The notes below the pieces were generated by a model. The model was not told the DNA's origin. It worked only from the letters and a program-made list of their open reading frames with translations, and did no database searches. DNA of 64,000 bases from Bryobacterales bacterium (GTDB lineage: Bacteria; Acidobacteriota; Terriglobia; Bryobacterales; Bryobacteraceae). Shown here one piece after another: positions 18,934 to 26,955 of the stretch. The position numbers and the translations under genes were made by a program. Position 1 is the first letter of the stretch; every line of letters begins with the position of its first letter. The DNA is taken from assembly GCA_016789745.1 (NCBI GenBank), contig JAEUQF010000022.1:1-64000 (forward strand), written 5' to 3'.

Positions 18934-18946
18934 CCATGTGCCTCAT

Positions 18947-19153
18947 TTACACGCGGTCGAAGCTGCGGCCCCAATCGTCCGCTTCGCGCTCGGCCTGTTC
19001 CTTCTCCCAGCCGTAGCGCTCCTGCAGGCGGCCCACCAACTCATCGCGCTTGCCGCTGAGGGCCTGCCAGTCGCTGTCGGTGAGTTTCGCCCACTTCTGC
19101 TTGGCCTGACCCTTCAGCTGCTTCCAATTGCCTTCGATCTGATCCCAGTTCAT
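18947..19153 (-). CDS. CsbD-like stress protein
   Basis: A 68-residue hydrophilic protein. The N-terminus MNWDQIEGNWKQLKGQAKQK and the later WAKLTDSDW and GKRDELVGRLQERYG match the CsbD family, small general-stress proteins usually controlled by stress sigma factors; their molecular role is unsettled. It stands alone, convergent with the PEP-CTERM gene. The upstream purine stretch AGCGGAGGTACG on the coding strand provides a strong ribosome binding site. Confidence 0.93.
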   Translation of the reverse strand: MNWDQIEGNWKQLKGQAKQKWAKLTDSDWQALSGKRDELVGRLQERYGWEKEQAEREADDWGRSFDRV

Positions 19154-19263
19154 ATCAACGTACCTCCGCTTGTAAGAGCGAACACCCGCCCCGGATGTTG
19201 CACTGTAGCCTCCGCCACCGGCGATGATATGATCGCGGAATCCGGCTACGGACGTAACCTGCC

Positions 19264-20205
19264 ATGTACGCTATTTTGATCAGCCTGAGCTGCACCCTAC
19301 TCGCCCAGCCGCCCGATATGCGGAAACTCGTCAGCCAGTCGCCGCGGCTGCCGCTGGAACGCACCGAGTTCATCCCCCAGCCTCCCGGCCCCGGTTGGGC
19401 CATCGGCTATCCCACCGCCGTCACCATGGACGCCAAGAATCAAATCTACGTCCTGCAGCGCGGCAGCGAGCCCAATCGCCCGCCCGTCAACGGCACCGCC
19501 GATCCTATCCTCGTCTTCTCCCGCGAAGGCAGGCTCATTCGCTCCTGGGGCAAGGGCCTCTTCCAGATTCCCCATAGCATCCGTATCGATCCCAAAGGCA
19601 ATGTCTGGACCGTCGATGCAGCCAGCAGCATGGTCTACAAGTTCAACCCCTACGGCGAAAAGCTCATGCAGATCTCCGTCGGTGGACAGCCGGAAGGCAA
19701 GCGCGGCTTCGCCGGCACCACCGACATCGCCTTTGCCCCCAACGGCGACCTGTACATCAGCGATGGCTACGGTAACGCCCGCATCCTGGTCTACTCCGCC
19801 GATGGCAAGCGTCTGCGCGAGTGGGGCTCGCCCGGCAACGGCCCCGGCCAGTTCAAGCAGCCCCACGGCATAGCCATCGACGAGCAGGGCATCGTCTATG
19901 TCGCCGACCGCCAGAACGGCCGCATCCAACGCTTCGATCTGCAGGGCAAGTTTCTTGGCGAATGGCCCATCGGTATGGTCGCGGGCGTCACTTATGCGCA
20001 GGGCTCGCTCTGGATCGGCACGCAGCGCATGGAGGACAACACCAGTGCCAACGGCTGGCTCATGCGCCTCGACCGCAAGACCGGCCGCGTGCTCGGCACC
20101 ATCGAATCCTCACACGCCCATCACGTGATAAGTGTCACCCCGAAGGGCGAGATCCTCACCGGCGCCCGCCCCAGTGCCATCTACTGGTTCCGTACGCCGC
20201 GCTAA
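19264..20205 (+). CDS. Secreted NHL-repeat beta-propeller protein
   Basis: A 313-residue protein with a short N-terminal hydrophobic signal (YAILISLSCTLLAQ). NHL-type propeller blades are visible as repeated patterns: YPTAVTMDAKNQIYVLQRG, IPHSIRIDPKGNVWTVD, TTDIAFAPNGDLYISDGYGN, and PHGIAIDEQGIVYVADRQNGRIQRFD. The propeller resembles the peptidylglycine alpha-amidating lyase-like family common in secreted Acidobacteriota proteins, but no catalytic assignment can be made. Its 3' end overlaps the 3' end of the convergent deacetylase-like gene by about 95 nt. Confidence 0.85.
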   Translation: MYAILISLSCTLLAQPPDMRKLVSQSPRLPLERTEFIPQPPGPGWAIGYPTAVTMDAKNQIYVLQRGSEPNRPPVNGTADPILVFSREGRLIRSWGKGLFQIPHSIRIDPKGNVWTVDAASSMVYKFNPYGEKLMQISVGGQPEGKRGFAGTTDIAFAPNGDLYISDGYGNARILVYSADGKRLREWGSPGNGPGQFKQPHGIAIDEQGIVYVADRQNGRIQRFDLQGKFLGEWPIGMVAGVTYAQGSLWIGTQRMEDNTSANGWLMRLDRKTGRVLGTIESSHAHHVISVTPKGEILTGARPSAIYWFRTPR

Positions 20206-21132
20206 CGCCTCCGGTACCGCCACGAACCGCATCTCTCGTAAGCCGCTGTGCGCCGTTATCACCGCAGTGGTCGATTGGAAGTTGTCCAGAAACTCCGCAC
20301 GCGCCAGGTCCCCCGACCGCAGCACCAGCACCAGCGGATCCGTGCTCCCGCCGTACAGCGCCTCTTCCAAATGCCGTTGCAGCACCCGTGGCCATAGCGC
20401 CAGGTTACAGGTCCGCTCAAAACGGCCGACCGGAGGAAAGCGTCGGATCAGCCCCCACGCTGGTGCCGTCTTCGAACACGGAATCACCCACAGGTTCGGC
20501 CCCGGCGCATCGCTCGCCCGTGCCCTCCGGTAGTCGCTGCTTCTTGGCTGATAGGGGCGACGCGGCAGATACCGCTGGTCCGGCAGCCGCTCGGTTGCCT
20601 GCCGGTCGCACCAGTGCCGCTGTGCGGGCGACCCTGGCTCCAGCGTCAGATCGTAGCGGATGCCTTCCCTTACCAGCAGGTCCATCACGCCCTGGTCCAT
20701 CCACCGGTCGCCACACCGCGATGCCTGCGGCCGCCGCCCCAGCATCTCCTGGAAGCCCGTGATGCTGGTCCGGATACAGTGCTCCTTCCAGTGCGCATCC
20801 GTGAAGTCATTAAACCAGCGCTGTCCGCGCATGTCCCAACGCCAGAAATGCGGATGAATACCCGCGTAGTCCTCTCCATCGCGCAGCCGCGAGATAAAGT
20901 CTGGAAACAGCGCGTGGATGTGATCCAATCTCCCCCACACCTGCCGGATCTGCGGATCGCAACGCAGGAACCAGTTGAATACAACCCGCTGGCCGGTCAG
21001 GTCTTCCCATATGTGCCGCAATCGCTCTAATTCGCCAAACGCAATCTGCGTTCCGCTCCACGCGTCGCCGGCGCGATCGTAGGGCGTATTCGGCTCTACG
21101 TCGATCAGAAAGAGAACGGGCCGTTGTTGCAC
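20110..21132 (-). CDS. Polysaccharide deacetylase-superfamily (WalW-like) protein
   Basis: A 340-residue protein with landmarks of the glycoside hydrolase/deacetylase fold: an early acidic strand FLIDVEP with D11 where NodB proteins bind metal, GIHPHFW with two histidines in the position of the HxxxH motif, and RCGDRWMD near the position of the FRAGRW motif. The rest, including a basic region RRPYQPRSS, is not typical. A carbohydrate-modifying role is inferred from these three motifs only. The start is GTG. It is convergent with, and overlaps, the NHL gene by about 95 nt; both frames look genuine across the overlap. Confidence 0.62.
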   Translation of the reverse strand: MQQRPVLFLIDVEPNTPYDRAGDAWSGTQIAFGELERLRHIWEDLTGQRVVFNWFLRCDPQIRQVWGRLDHIHALFPDFISRLRDGEDYAGIHPHFWRWDMRGQRWFNDFTDAHWKEHCIRTSITGFQEMLGRRPQASRCGDRWMDQGVMDLLVREGIRYDLTLEPGSPAQRHWCDRQATERLPDQRYLPRRPYQPRSSDYRRARASDAPGPNLWVIPCSKTAPAWGLIRRFPPVGRFERTCNLALWPRVLQRHLEEALYGGSTDPLVLVLRSGDLARAEFLDNFQSTTAVITAHSGLREMRFVAVPEALARRTEPVDGTGAGAGEDLALRGDTYHVMGV

Positions 21133-21182
21133 CTTATCGTTAACAGTGCTGCAACGGCCCGAAAATTCTCAAGGATACAGGC

Positions 21183-21977
21183 TTACTTCTTTACGGTAGC
21201 CTTCGTAGCGCCCGTCGAGATGCCGCCGTCCACCAGCAGCGTCTGCCCGGTAATGTAGCGGCTCTCTTCACTGGCCAGGAAAACCACCGCGCCATCCAGG
21301 TCATTCGGCGCGCCGGGGCGCTTCACCGGAATGCGGTCCTTCAGATACTCCACCCACTCCTGGTTCTCATACAGCACCTTGTTCTGCTCGGTGCGGAACC
21401 AGCCGGGTGCCAGGCAGTTTACCGTCACCCCGTGCTGCCCCCAATCATCGGCCAGGCTCATCGTCATCTGCCGGACACCGCCGCGGCTCGCCGTGTAGGG
21501 CGTCAACCCCGCATAGCCAAACACGCTCGTTACCGACCCGATGTTTACAATGCGCCCATAGCCGCGCGGAATCATGTGCCGGGCAATCGCCTGTGCCACG
21601 AAGAACGTGCCGCGCAGATTCGTGTCCAGCACCAGGTTCCAGTCATCCCACGTTACGTCCAGCGCCGGCTTCCGCACATTGCAGCCGGCGTTGTTCACCA
21701 GGATGTCGATATACCCGTACGCCTTGATCGCCTCCGCGCCCATCGCCTGGATGCTGTCGTAATCCCGCACATCCAGCGCCACCGGCACGGCCTTCTTGCC
21801 GAGCGCTTCGATTTCCTTCTGGAAGTTGAGCAGCGGCTCGTCCACCTTGCGGCTGGTGATGATCAGGTCCGCGCCCGCCTTCGCCAGCGCCCTTCCGAAA
21901 TACTGTCCCAGCCCGCGGCTGGCTCCGGTTACCAGGGCAACGCGGCCCGACAAGTCAAAAAAAGGAGAGGAAGACAT
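21183..21977 (-). CDS. SDR-family oxidoreductase (gluconate 5-dehydrogenase-like) with Lys to Arg active-site change
   Basis: A 264-residue short-chain dehydrogenase. The cofactor motif is TGASRGLGQYFG (18-29), NNAG is at 95-98, and the catalytic Ser is S148 in NIGS. The active-site motif is Y161-T-A-S-R165, where the family has YxxxK, so the catalytic lysine is replaced by arginine. The context GGVRQMTMSLADDW and the C-terminal ITGQTLLVDGG are otherwise canonical and match the gluconate/2-dehydro-gluconate reductase group. The ATG overlaps the stop of the zinc dehydrogenase gene upstream by one base (TAATG), so they form a coupled two-gene operon for polyol or sugar-acid oxidation. Confidence 0.88.
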   Translation of the reverse strand: MSSSPFFDLSGRVALVTGASRGLGQYFGRALAKAGADLIITSRKVDEPLLNFQKEIEALGKKAVPVALDVRDYDSIQAMGAEAIKAYGYIDILVNNAGCNVRKPALDVTWDDWNLVLDTNLRGTFFVAQAIARHMIPRGYGRIVNIGSVTSVFGYAGLTPYTASRGGVRQMTMSLADDWGQHGVTVNCLAPGWFRTEQNKVLYENQEWVEYLKDRIPVKRPGAPNDLDGAVVFLASEESRYITGQTLLVDGGISTGATKATVKK

Positions 21978-23008
21978 TACGGCTCCAGCACCACCTTCAT
22001 CAGATTGCCTTCGTGGTTATACAGCTTGCGGAACCACTCCGCACCTTCGGCCAGCGGCGCCTTCGCGCTCATGATCGGCTGCACCTTGATCAGACCGCGC
22101 CCCATCAGGTCCATGCACGCCGGGTACTCGCCGTTCGACCCGCAGGTCCCCTGCAGCCGCACTTCCCGCGTCACCACCGATTGCAGGTTCAACTCAATCT
22201 TCGGCGTGATGTTGCCCACCAGCGTCACCGTGCCGCCTTTGCGCGTGCAGAGGATCGCCGTGTTCACCGGATCGGTGGCGCCCACGCACTCCAGCGCCAG
22301 ATCGACGCCGCGCCCGTTGGTGTGTTCCAGCACCTGCTTCACCACATCGCCGTGCTTCGGATTGAACACCGCATCGGCGCCCACTTCCTTCGCCGTCGCC
22401 AGCTTGTGGTCGTCCAGGTCGATCGCGAACACCCGCGTGCAACCCGCCGCCTTCGCCGCCTGGATCGCCAGCAGACCGATCATGCCCGACCCAACCACCA
22501 CCGCCGTATCGCCCATCGCCACCGGACTGATGGCCACCGCGTGCACGGCCACCGACACCGGTTCCACCATCGCCGCATGTTCCAGCGACACGCTGTCCGG
22601 TACGCCGTAGAGAATGTGCTGCGGCACCGCGACGTATTCGGCGAACGCGCCATGGCGGCGGTACTCGCCCGTGCTCACGCCCATGACCTGCCGGTTATCG
22701 CAGAGGTTCGTCTGGCCCTTCCGGCAGAAGTGGCACCGCCCACAGGAAACCATGGAGTCGAACGTGACGCGGTCGCCCGGCTTCCACGCTGTCACCTTTG
22801 CGCCCACGCTTTCGATGATGCCCGACGCCTCGTGGCCCATGATCAGCGGCGGCACGCGGCGGCCGGTACTCCCGTCCACGCCGTGGATGTCGCTCCCGCA
22901 GATGCCGCAGGCGCGCACCCGCACCAAAACCTCTTCGTCCGAGATGGTGGGCTCGGGCATGTCGGTATACTCGAGCTCCAGGTACTTCTTAAGCAGTAAG
23001 GCTTTCAT
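21977..23008 (-). CDS. Zinc-dependent medium-chain dehydrogenase (sorbitol/threonine dehydrogenase-like)
   Basis: A 343-residue MDR-family dehydrogenase that starts at an ATG with the N-terminus MKALLLKKYLELEY. The catalytic zinc ligands are C37 in RACGICGSD and H59-E60 in MGHEASG. The structural zinc site is complete with C89, C92, C95 and C103 (CGRCHFCRKGQTNLC). The Rossmann motif is VVVGSGMIGLLAIQAAKAAG. It probably oxidises a polyol or sugar to a keto compound with NAD(P). It is first in the operon with the SDR gene. Its promoter must lie inside the damaged 23.0-23.6 kb region. Confidence 0.92.
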   Translation of the reverse strand: MKALLLKKYLELEYTDMPEPTISDEEVLVRVRACGICGSDIHGVDGSTGRRVPPLIMGHEASGIIESVGAKVTAWKPGDRVTFDSMVSCGRCHFCRKGQTNLCDNRQVMGVSTGEYRRHGAFAEYVAVPQHILYGVPDSVSLEHAAMVEPVSVAVHAVAISPVAMGDTAVVVGSGMIGLLAIQAAKAAGCTRVFAIDLDDHKLATAKEVGADAVFNPKHGDVVKQVLEHTNGRGVDLALECVGATDPVNTAILCTRKGGTVTLVGNITPKIELNLQSVVTREVRLQGTCGSNGEYPACMDLMGRGLIKVQPIMSAKAPLAEGAEWFRKLYNHEGNLMKVVLEP

Positions 23009-23600
23009 GATTGAACTAAGCATTTTATCAGGCGCCGGATGTCCCGGGACGTCCTATCCCCCAGCAGCTGGGCAAAACACACACGGTTTACACTGTATGA
23101 TCCTCGGGACCTCCTCCGCGTGGCCGCCACGAGTACAGCACCGACACCCAGCACAAGAGAAATCGCTGGCGCTGGGAATCTCTTGCACCGTGATGTTCGA
23201 ACCGCCGAACACAACGGGACGGCATCTCGTCAGAGTAGAGATTACATCGCCGGCGTATTCTGCAAGGTCCGCATCCGATCGAGTTCGGACTCCCACATGC
23301 CCGTAATGGAGTTGTCCTCGTGACGGTGATAGACAAGGGGTCCACAGGCTACGCCCCAGGACTGGAATCCGTTGCCACATACGATACTTTGTCTCCCGGA
23401 ATGGGCCGTGCATACGCAACGAGAAACCATCCGGGAAAACAGCGGTGTCAACGTACGTCAGGGTGACCTATTAGGCGATAGCGGCGTGAACACCGGAGAC
23501 GACACGCTCCCCCCCCGTGAAGGTGTACTCATGCGTGTCGACGGCACGGTACCTCCGTGCCTTCCGAACGGTGACAGGCTATCGTCGTCGCCCCCCCGAC
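23005..23600 (-). pseudogene. Degraded PEP-CTERM protein gene with several frameshifts
   Basis: No continuous gene fills this ~600 nt gap, but pieces of one exported protein appear in different minus-strand frames in a sensible order. First is VDTHEYTFTG, running into a run of eight G (plus-strand C at 23509-23516); next TYVDTAVFPDGFSLRMHGPFR; then GDVISTLTRC and FGGSNITVQEIP; and finally, in another frame, PAPAISLVLGVGAVLVAATRRRSRG, which has the look of a PEP-CTERM sorting tail. The last switch of frame is near 23165-23178. The 8-base and 7-base G runs are obvious slippage sites. I read this as a decayed PEP-CTERM gene; sequencing indels are the alternative. Confidence 0.45.
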
Positions 23601-23615
23601 CCTGCAAGTCATTTC

Positions 23616-24434
23616 CTACACATTCATAAACGCCCCGATCGCCCCAGCAACGGCCGCCGGCTGCTCCCAGTGCAATGCATGGCCGCCTTCATAGACCAGG
23701 AAACGCGCGTGAGGCATGGCCGCGAGCAGCGCTTCCTGGTGTCCTCGTAAGGCGTACGTATCCTGGTCCCCCCACAAAATCGAGACTGGAACGGCGAGCC
23801 GCCCAAGCTCTGCCGAGAAATCGGGAGTCTCCAGAAACCCGTGAAACGCCGCCCGCCACACACGGGCCGGCACTTTCACCGTTTCGCGAATGACGATGTC
23901 GAGAAACTCCGGGTCAATCGGGCGCGCCGTTGTGCTCAACTGCCATTCACGGGCAAACTCCGCCGAAATGGGATCGCCTAGCGGGTCGATGGACGACGCC
24001 ACGAACGCGGCGATGCCGCCATCGTTGTACAGCGTCGAAAACGCGCCGATCAGCATCAGTCCCGCCACCCGCGTGGGATGGTCGATGGCGAATCGCTGTG
24101 CCACCATCGCGCCCATCGAGTGGCCAATGATAACCGCCTTGTCAATGCCGAGTGCGTCCAGAAAGGCTGCCAGATCACCCGACAGATCCGAGTAGCCGTA
24201 CCCCGACTCGGGCCGGTCCGAGTCGCCGTGCCCGCGCTGCGAGAGGGCTAGCACCCGCAACGTCGCCGGCAGGAGCGGAAGGACCGGTTCGAAGGACCGG
24301 CAGGAATCCGTGACCCCGTGCAGCAGCACGGCCGGAGTACCCGTGCCTGTACCGTACTCCAAATACTCCAGCCGGAGCCCGCCCGGCAGGCGCACAAACT
24401 TCGACACTGCCACGTAACTTGCTTCGAGATTCAT
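23616..24434 (-). CDS. Alpha/beta hydrolase
   Basis: A 272-residue single-domain hydrolase with the complete triad: nucleophile S106 in the elbow GHSMG, an aspartate in WGDQD near 217, and histidine in EGGHALHWE near 250. The oxyanion motif is LHGVTD. No signal peptide or lid insertion is evident. The ATG giving MNLEASYVAV is preferred over one 14 codons upstream because the conserved fold begins after it. It is intact although both flanks contain damaged genes. Substrate unknown; esterase or lactonase activity is plausible. Confidence 0.88.
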   Translation of the reverse strand: MNLEASYVAVSKFVRLPGGLRLEYLEYGTGTGTPAVLLHGVTDSCRSFEPVLPLLPATLRVLALSQRGHGDSDRPESGYGYSDLSGDLAAFLDALGIDKAVIIGHSMGAMVAQRFAIDHPTRVAGLMLIGAFSTLYNDGGIAAFVASSIDPLGDPISAEFAREWQLSTTARPIDPEFLDIVIRETVKVPARVWRAAFHGFLETPDFSAELGRLAVPVSILWGDQDTYALRGHQEALLAAMPHARFLVYEGGHALHWEQPAAVAGAIGAFMNV

Positions 24435-24507
24435 AGCTATTGAGGAACGCGAGAAACCACGCACGCCCCGGTTCACTTCTTATGCCGCCATGTGGATACT
24501 GAGCCGA

Positions 24508-24852
24508 ATGGTTCAGTGTTAGCTTGGCTACCTGGATGCCTCCTTCGCCGCCCTCTCCGACGCCACCCGGCGCGGCATCCTGGAGCAACTCGGGCGGGCC
24601 GACGCCTCGATAACAGCCCTGGCGGAAAAGTTCCAGATGACGCTCACCGGCATAAAAAAGCACGTCGCTGTCCTGGAGGCGGCCGGACTCGTCACCACGG
24701 AAAAGGTCGGGCGCGTGCGCACCTGCAGGCTCGGCCAATGCAGGCTTGAGGACGAAGCGGCATGGATCGAGAGCTACCGCCGGCTCTGGGTCGCCCGCTT
24801 CGATGAGTTGGACAGAATCATTGAGGAATGGAAAGTGAGTCAACACCCATGA
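24508..24852 (+). pseudogene. ArsR-family HTH regulator with an amber codon at position 5
   Basis: Read from the ATG, the frame is MVQC, then TAG at 24520-24522, then LGYLDASFAALSDATRRGILEQLG, continuing through the winged helix (MTLTGIKKHVAVLEAAGLV) to a C-terminal helix with Trp residues (WIESYRRLWVARFDEL). ArsR proteins of this subgroup normally start MVQ followed by a residue and Leu/Tyr, so TAG probably replaced CAG. All of the HTH lies after the stop, so the protein may still be made from a downstream non-canonical start such as CTG at 24532, or it may be inactive. Its stop overlaps the ATG of the SRPBCC gene, a usual regulator-effector pair. Confidence 0.65.
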
Positions 24853-24889
24853 ACAACCCCACGACAGTGGAACGAAGCCCGAGCGGGAG

Positions 24890-25327
24890 ATGGTCGTCAC
24901 GCGCCTTTTCGATGGCCCCGCGCAAGTCGTATTTGAGGCCTGGACCAAGCCTGAACTGCTCACGCGGTGGTGGATGCCGAAGTCATGTGGAGTCTCTTTC
25001 GTTTCGTGCGACGCCGATGTGCGCACGGGCGGCGTCTACCGTTTCGTGTTCAGCCACCCCGCCTCTGCGCAGCCCATGGCATTCTTCGGTCGTTATGTCG
25101 AAGTGATACCCCCCTCGCGCATTGTCTGGACGAATGAGGAAAGCTCCGATGGCGCGGTATCCACGGTCACCTTCGAAGGACAGGGCGGCCAGACGCTCTT
25201 GGTGCTGCATGAACTCTATCCCTCAGAGCAAGCTCTCGACGAAGCCATCGCTTCCGGAAGCACAAGCGGGGCGGGCGAGCAGTTCGCGCAACTCGATGAG
25301 CTTCTCGTCGTCGCAGCCGTGTCATGA
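24890..25327 (+). CDS. SRPBCC (AHSA1-like) domain protein, N-terminal frameshift
   Basis: A 145-residue AHSA1/Aha1-like START-fold protein: EAWTKPELLTRWWMP, the tryptophan-rich signature, then GGVYRFVF, GRYVEVIPPSRIVWT and VTFEGQGGQTLLVLHE. The natural start appears to be the ATG at 24849, overlapping the ArsR stop, which encodes MNNPTTVER. One missing A near 24876 (CGAAG where CGAAAG would give VERKPERE) throws this out of frame with the rest. The listed ATG at 24890 is the first in the correct frame. Proteins of this pair are usually co-expressed with their ArsR repressor. Partly functional expression from the internal ATG is possible. Confidence 0.68.
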   Translation: MVVTRLFDGPAQVVFEAWTKPELLTRWWMPKSCGVSFVSCDADVRTGGVYRFVFSHPASAQPMAFFGRYVEVIPPSRIVWTNEESSDGAVSTVTFEGQGGQTLLVLHELYPSEQALDEAIASGSTSGAGEQFAQLDELLVVAAVS

Positions 25328-25441
25328 GTAATCCACACGTCCGTGAAATAAGCGGGCACCTTCCTTCGTCTTCGCTTACATGCAGAGTGGCAATATCCGT
25401 CTGAGCTGTCCCGGCGGCCTGTCTATCGGAGAATCACACCC

Positions 25442-26860
25442 GTGTCTCTCTTGACCGTAGTCTTGGCCTGTGCACTGGCCGCATTCTCTGGACTATGGCT
25501 TTTCCGGATCGAATTAAGCAGGCATGCGAGACGCTCGGCACTATGGAGTCTGGCGGCACTATCGGCTTTGCAACTCGCATGGAAGGGCTTTTACTGGCAG
25601 TTCCTGCCCGGCTACATTTTGCTCGCCCTGGTGTCCCTTCTGCACCATCGCCGCAGCACCGGGGGTGGCGCCGCGCAGGTCATCTCGCGATCCGCGGTTG
25701 CAACGCTATTGGTGGCATTCGCCGCGGCCTGGGCATTCCTTCCGGTTCCTCGTTTGACCAAGCCGCGAGGGCGGTATTCGCTTGGAACCAAGGTGTACCG
25801 GTGGGTAGATGTCACTCGTCCGGAGGCGGCCACCGCCGACCCGGACGACCGCCGGAACGTCGTTGCGCAGGTTTGGTATCCGGCATCGTCAGCCTCACAC
25901 GGTGTCCGTTCGGCCTATATGGACGGCCTGGGCCGTTTGCCAGACTATGTCTCGGTTCTTCCCCGATTCGTGATGAGCAACTACCATCAGATCCAAACAA
26001 ACGCCACCATCGACGCTCCGTTATCGACCGATCGAGACAAATGGCCAGTGGTCCTCTTTTCACCCGGATACGCTGCGTCAAGGGCCTTCTACACCAGCCT
26101 CGTAACAGACCTGGCCAGTAAGGGCTACGCCGTGATTGCCATCGACCACCCGTATGAGGCGGCTGTCGTCGAACTTGCCGACGGCCGCCTCGTTACGACG
26201 GTGGAGAACTTCGGAAAGCACGGTGCCGACCGGGGTGCCTATATGACGGAACACCTGGATCTACGGGCTGGCGATGTGAAGTTCGTACTCGATCAGTTGC
26301 ACCGGGCTGATGTTGTGGGGCCCGCGCTGTTCGCTCGGCTGGACCTCGACCACATCGGTGCCATCGGTCATTCGTTCGGTGGCGCTACCGCGGCCCTTGC
26401 TCTGGAGCGGGACTCGCGAATCAAAGCAGCGGCGAACATTGACGGTACCCTTTATGGCGACCTGGCGGAGAAATCGCTGCAGCGGCCCTTCCTGCTGCTG
26501 CAAAGCGATCCGGCGGAAACTCACCACTCGGAGCGTTACCTGTCCGGCAACCGGCAACTTCTGCAAAGACTGCACGCCCGCGGCTATCGCTACGAGATCC
26601 GGGGGGCAAACCACTACGGATTCACCGACGTGCCTCTCTTCTTTTCAGCGCCAGGGCGGCTTGTTTTGGCGCAGTTGATCGGTGGTCCCCGCGACGTGGC
26701 GGAAACGCATCAGGCCGCGACAGACATCATCGCCGCCTTTCTGCAGGAGCCTCTGACCGGGGAGCCGAGGTCGGTCCAAGCCGTCGCCCAACGCTACTCG
26801 AACATCGCCGGCGGGCTGGTCAATCCGCGTTCCCAGACCGGAAGCGGCCCCCTGCAATAG
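25442..26860 (+). CDS. PAF-acetylhydrolase-like esterase with N-terminal membrane region
   Basis: A 472-residue protein starting at GTG. Residues 1-105 contain about four hydrophobic helices (LTVVLACALAAFSGLWL, LPGYILLALVSLL, AVATLLVAFAAAWAF). The rest is an alpha/beta hydrolase of the platelet-activating-factor acetylhydrolase type II family. It has S311 in the GHSFGG elbow, D335 in NIDGTLYG, H392 in ANHYGFTD and the oxyanion-side motif FSPGYAASR. It should hydrolyse short-chain or oxidised esters at the membrane. It begins after a gap of about 115 nt from the damaged SRPBCC gene and is itself intact. Confidence 0.85.
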   Translation: MSLLTVVLACALAAFSGLWLFRIELSRHARRSALWSLAALSALQLAWKGFYWQFLPGYILLALVSLLHHRRSTGGGAAQVISRSAVATLLVAFAAAWAFLPVPRLTKPRGRYSLGTKVYRWVDVTRPEAATADPDDRRNVVAQVWYPASSASHGVRSAYMDGLGRLPDYVSVLPRFVMSNYHQIQTNATIDAPLSTDRDKWPVVLFSPGYAASRAFYTSLVTDLASKGYAVIAIDHPYEAAVVELADGRLVTTVENFGKHGADRGAYMTEHLDLRAGDVKFVLDQLHRADVVGPALFARLDLDHIGAIGHSFGGATAALALERDSRIKAAANIDGTLYGDLAEKSLQRPFLLLQSDPAETHHSERYLSGNRQLLQRLHARGYRYEIRGANHYGFTDVPLFFSAPGRLVLAQLIGGPRDVAETHQAATDIIAAFLQEPLTGEPRSVQAVAQRYSNIAGGLVNPRSQTGSGPLQ

Positions 26861-26955
26861 GGAAAGGGGAGAATCCACACGCGCCCAGCAAAGCCTCGCT
26901 GCTTCGTCCTGACCCGGACAAGCGTCACCAGCATTCTTCCTATACTGGGTAGCTT

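Noticed and set aside
23509..23516. Phase-variable poly-C switch
   Set aside because: An 8-base run exists in a coding remnant, but several other frameshifts are present, so simple decay or sequence error explains it better.
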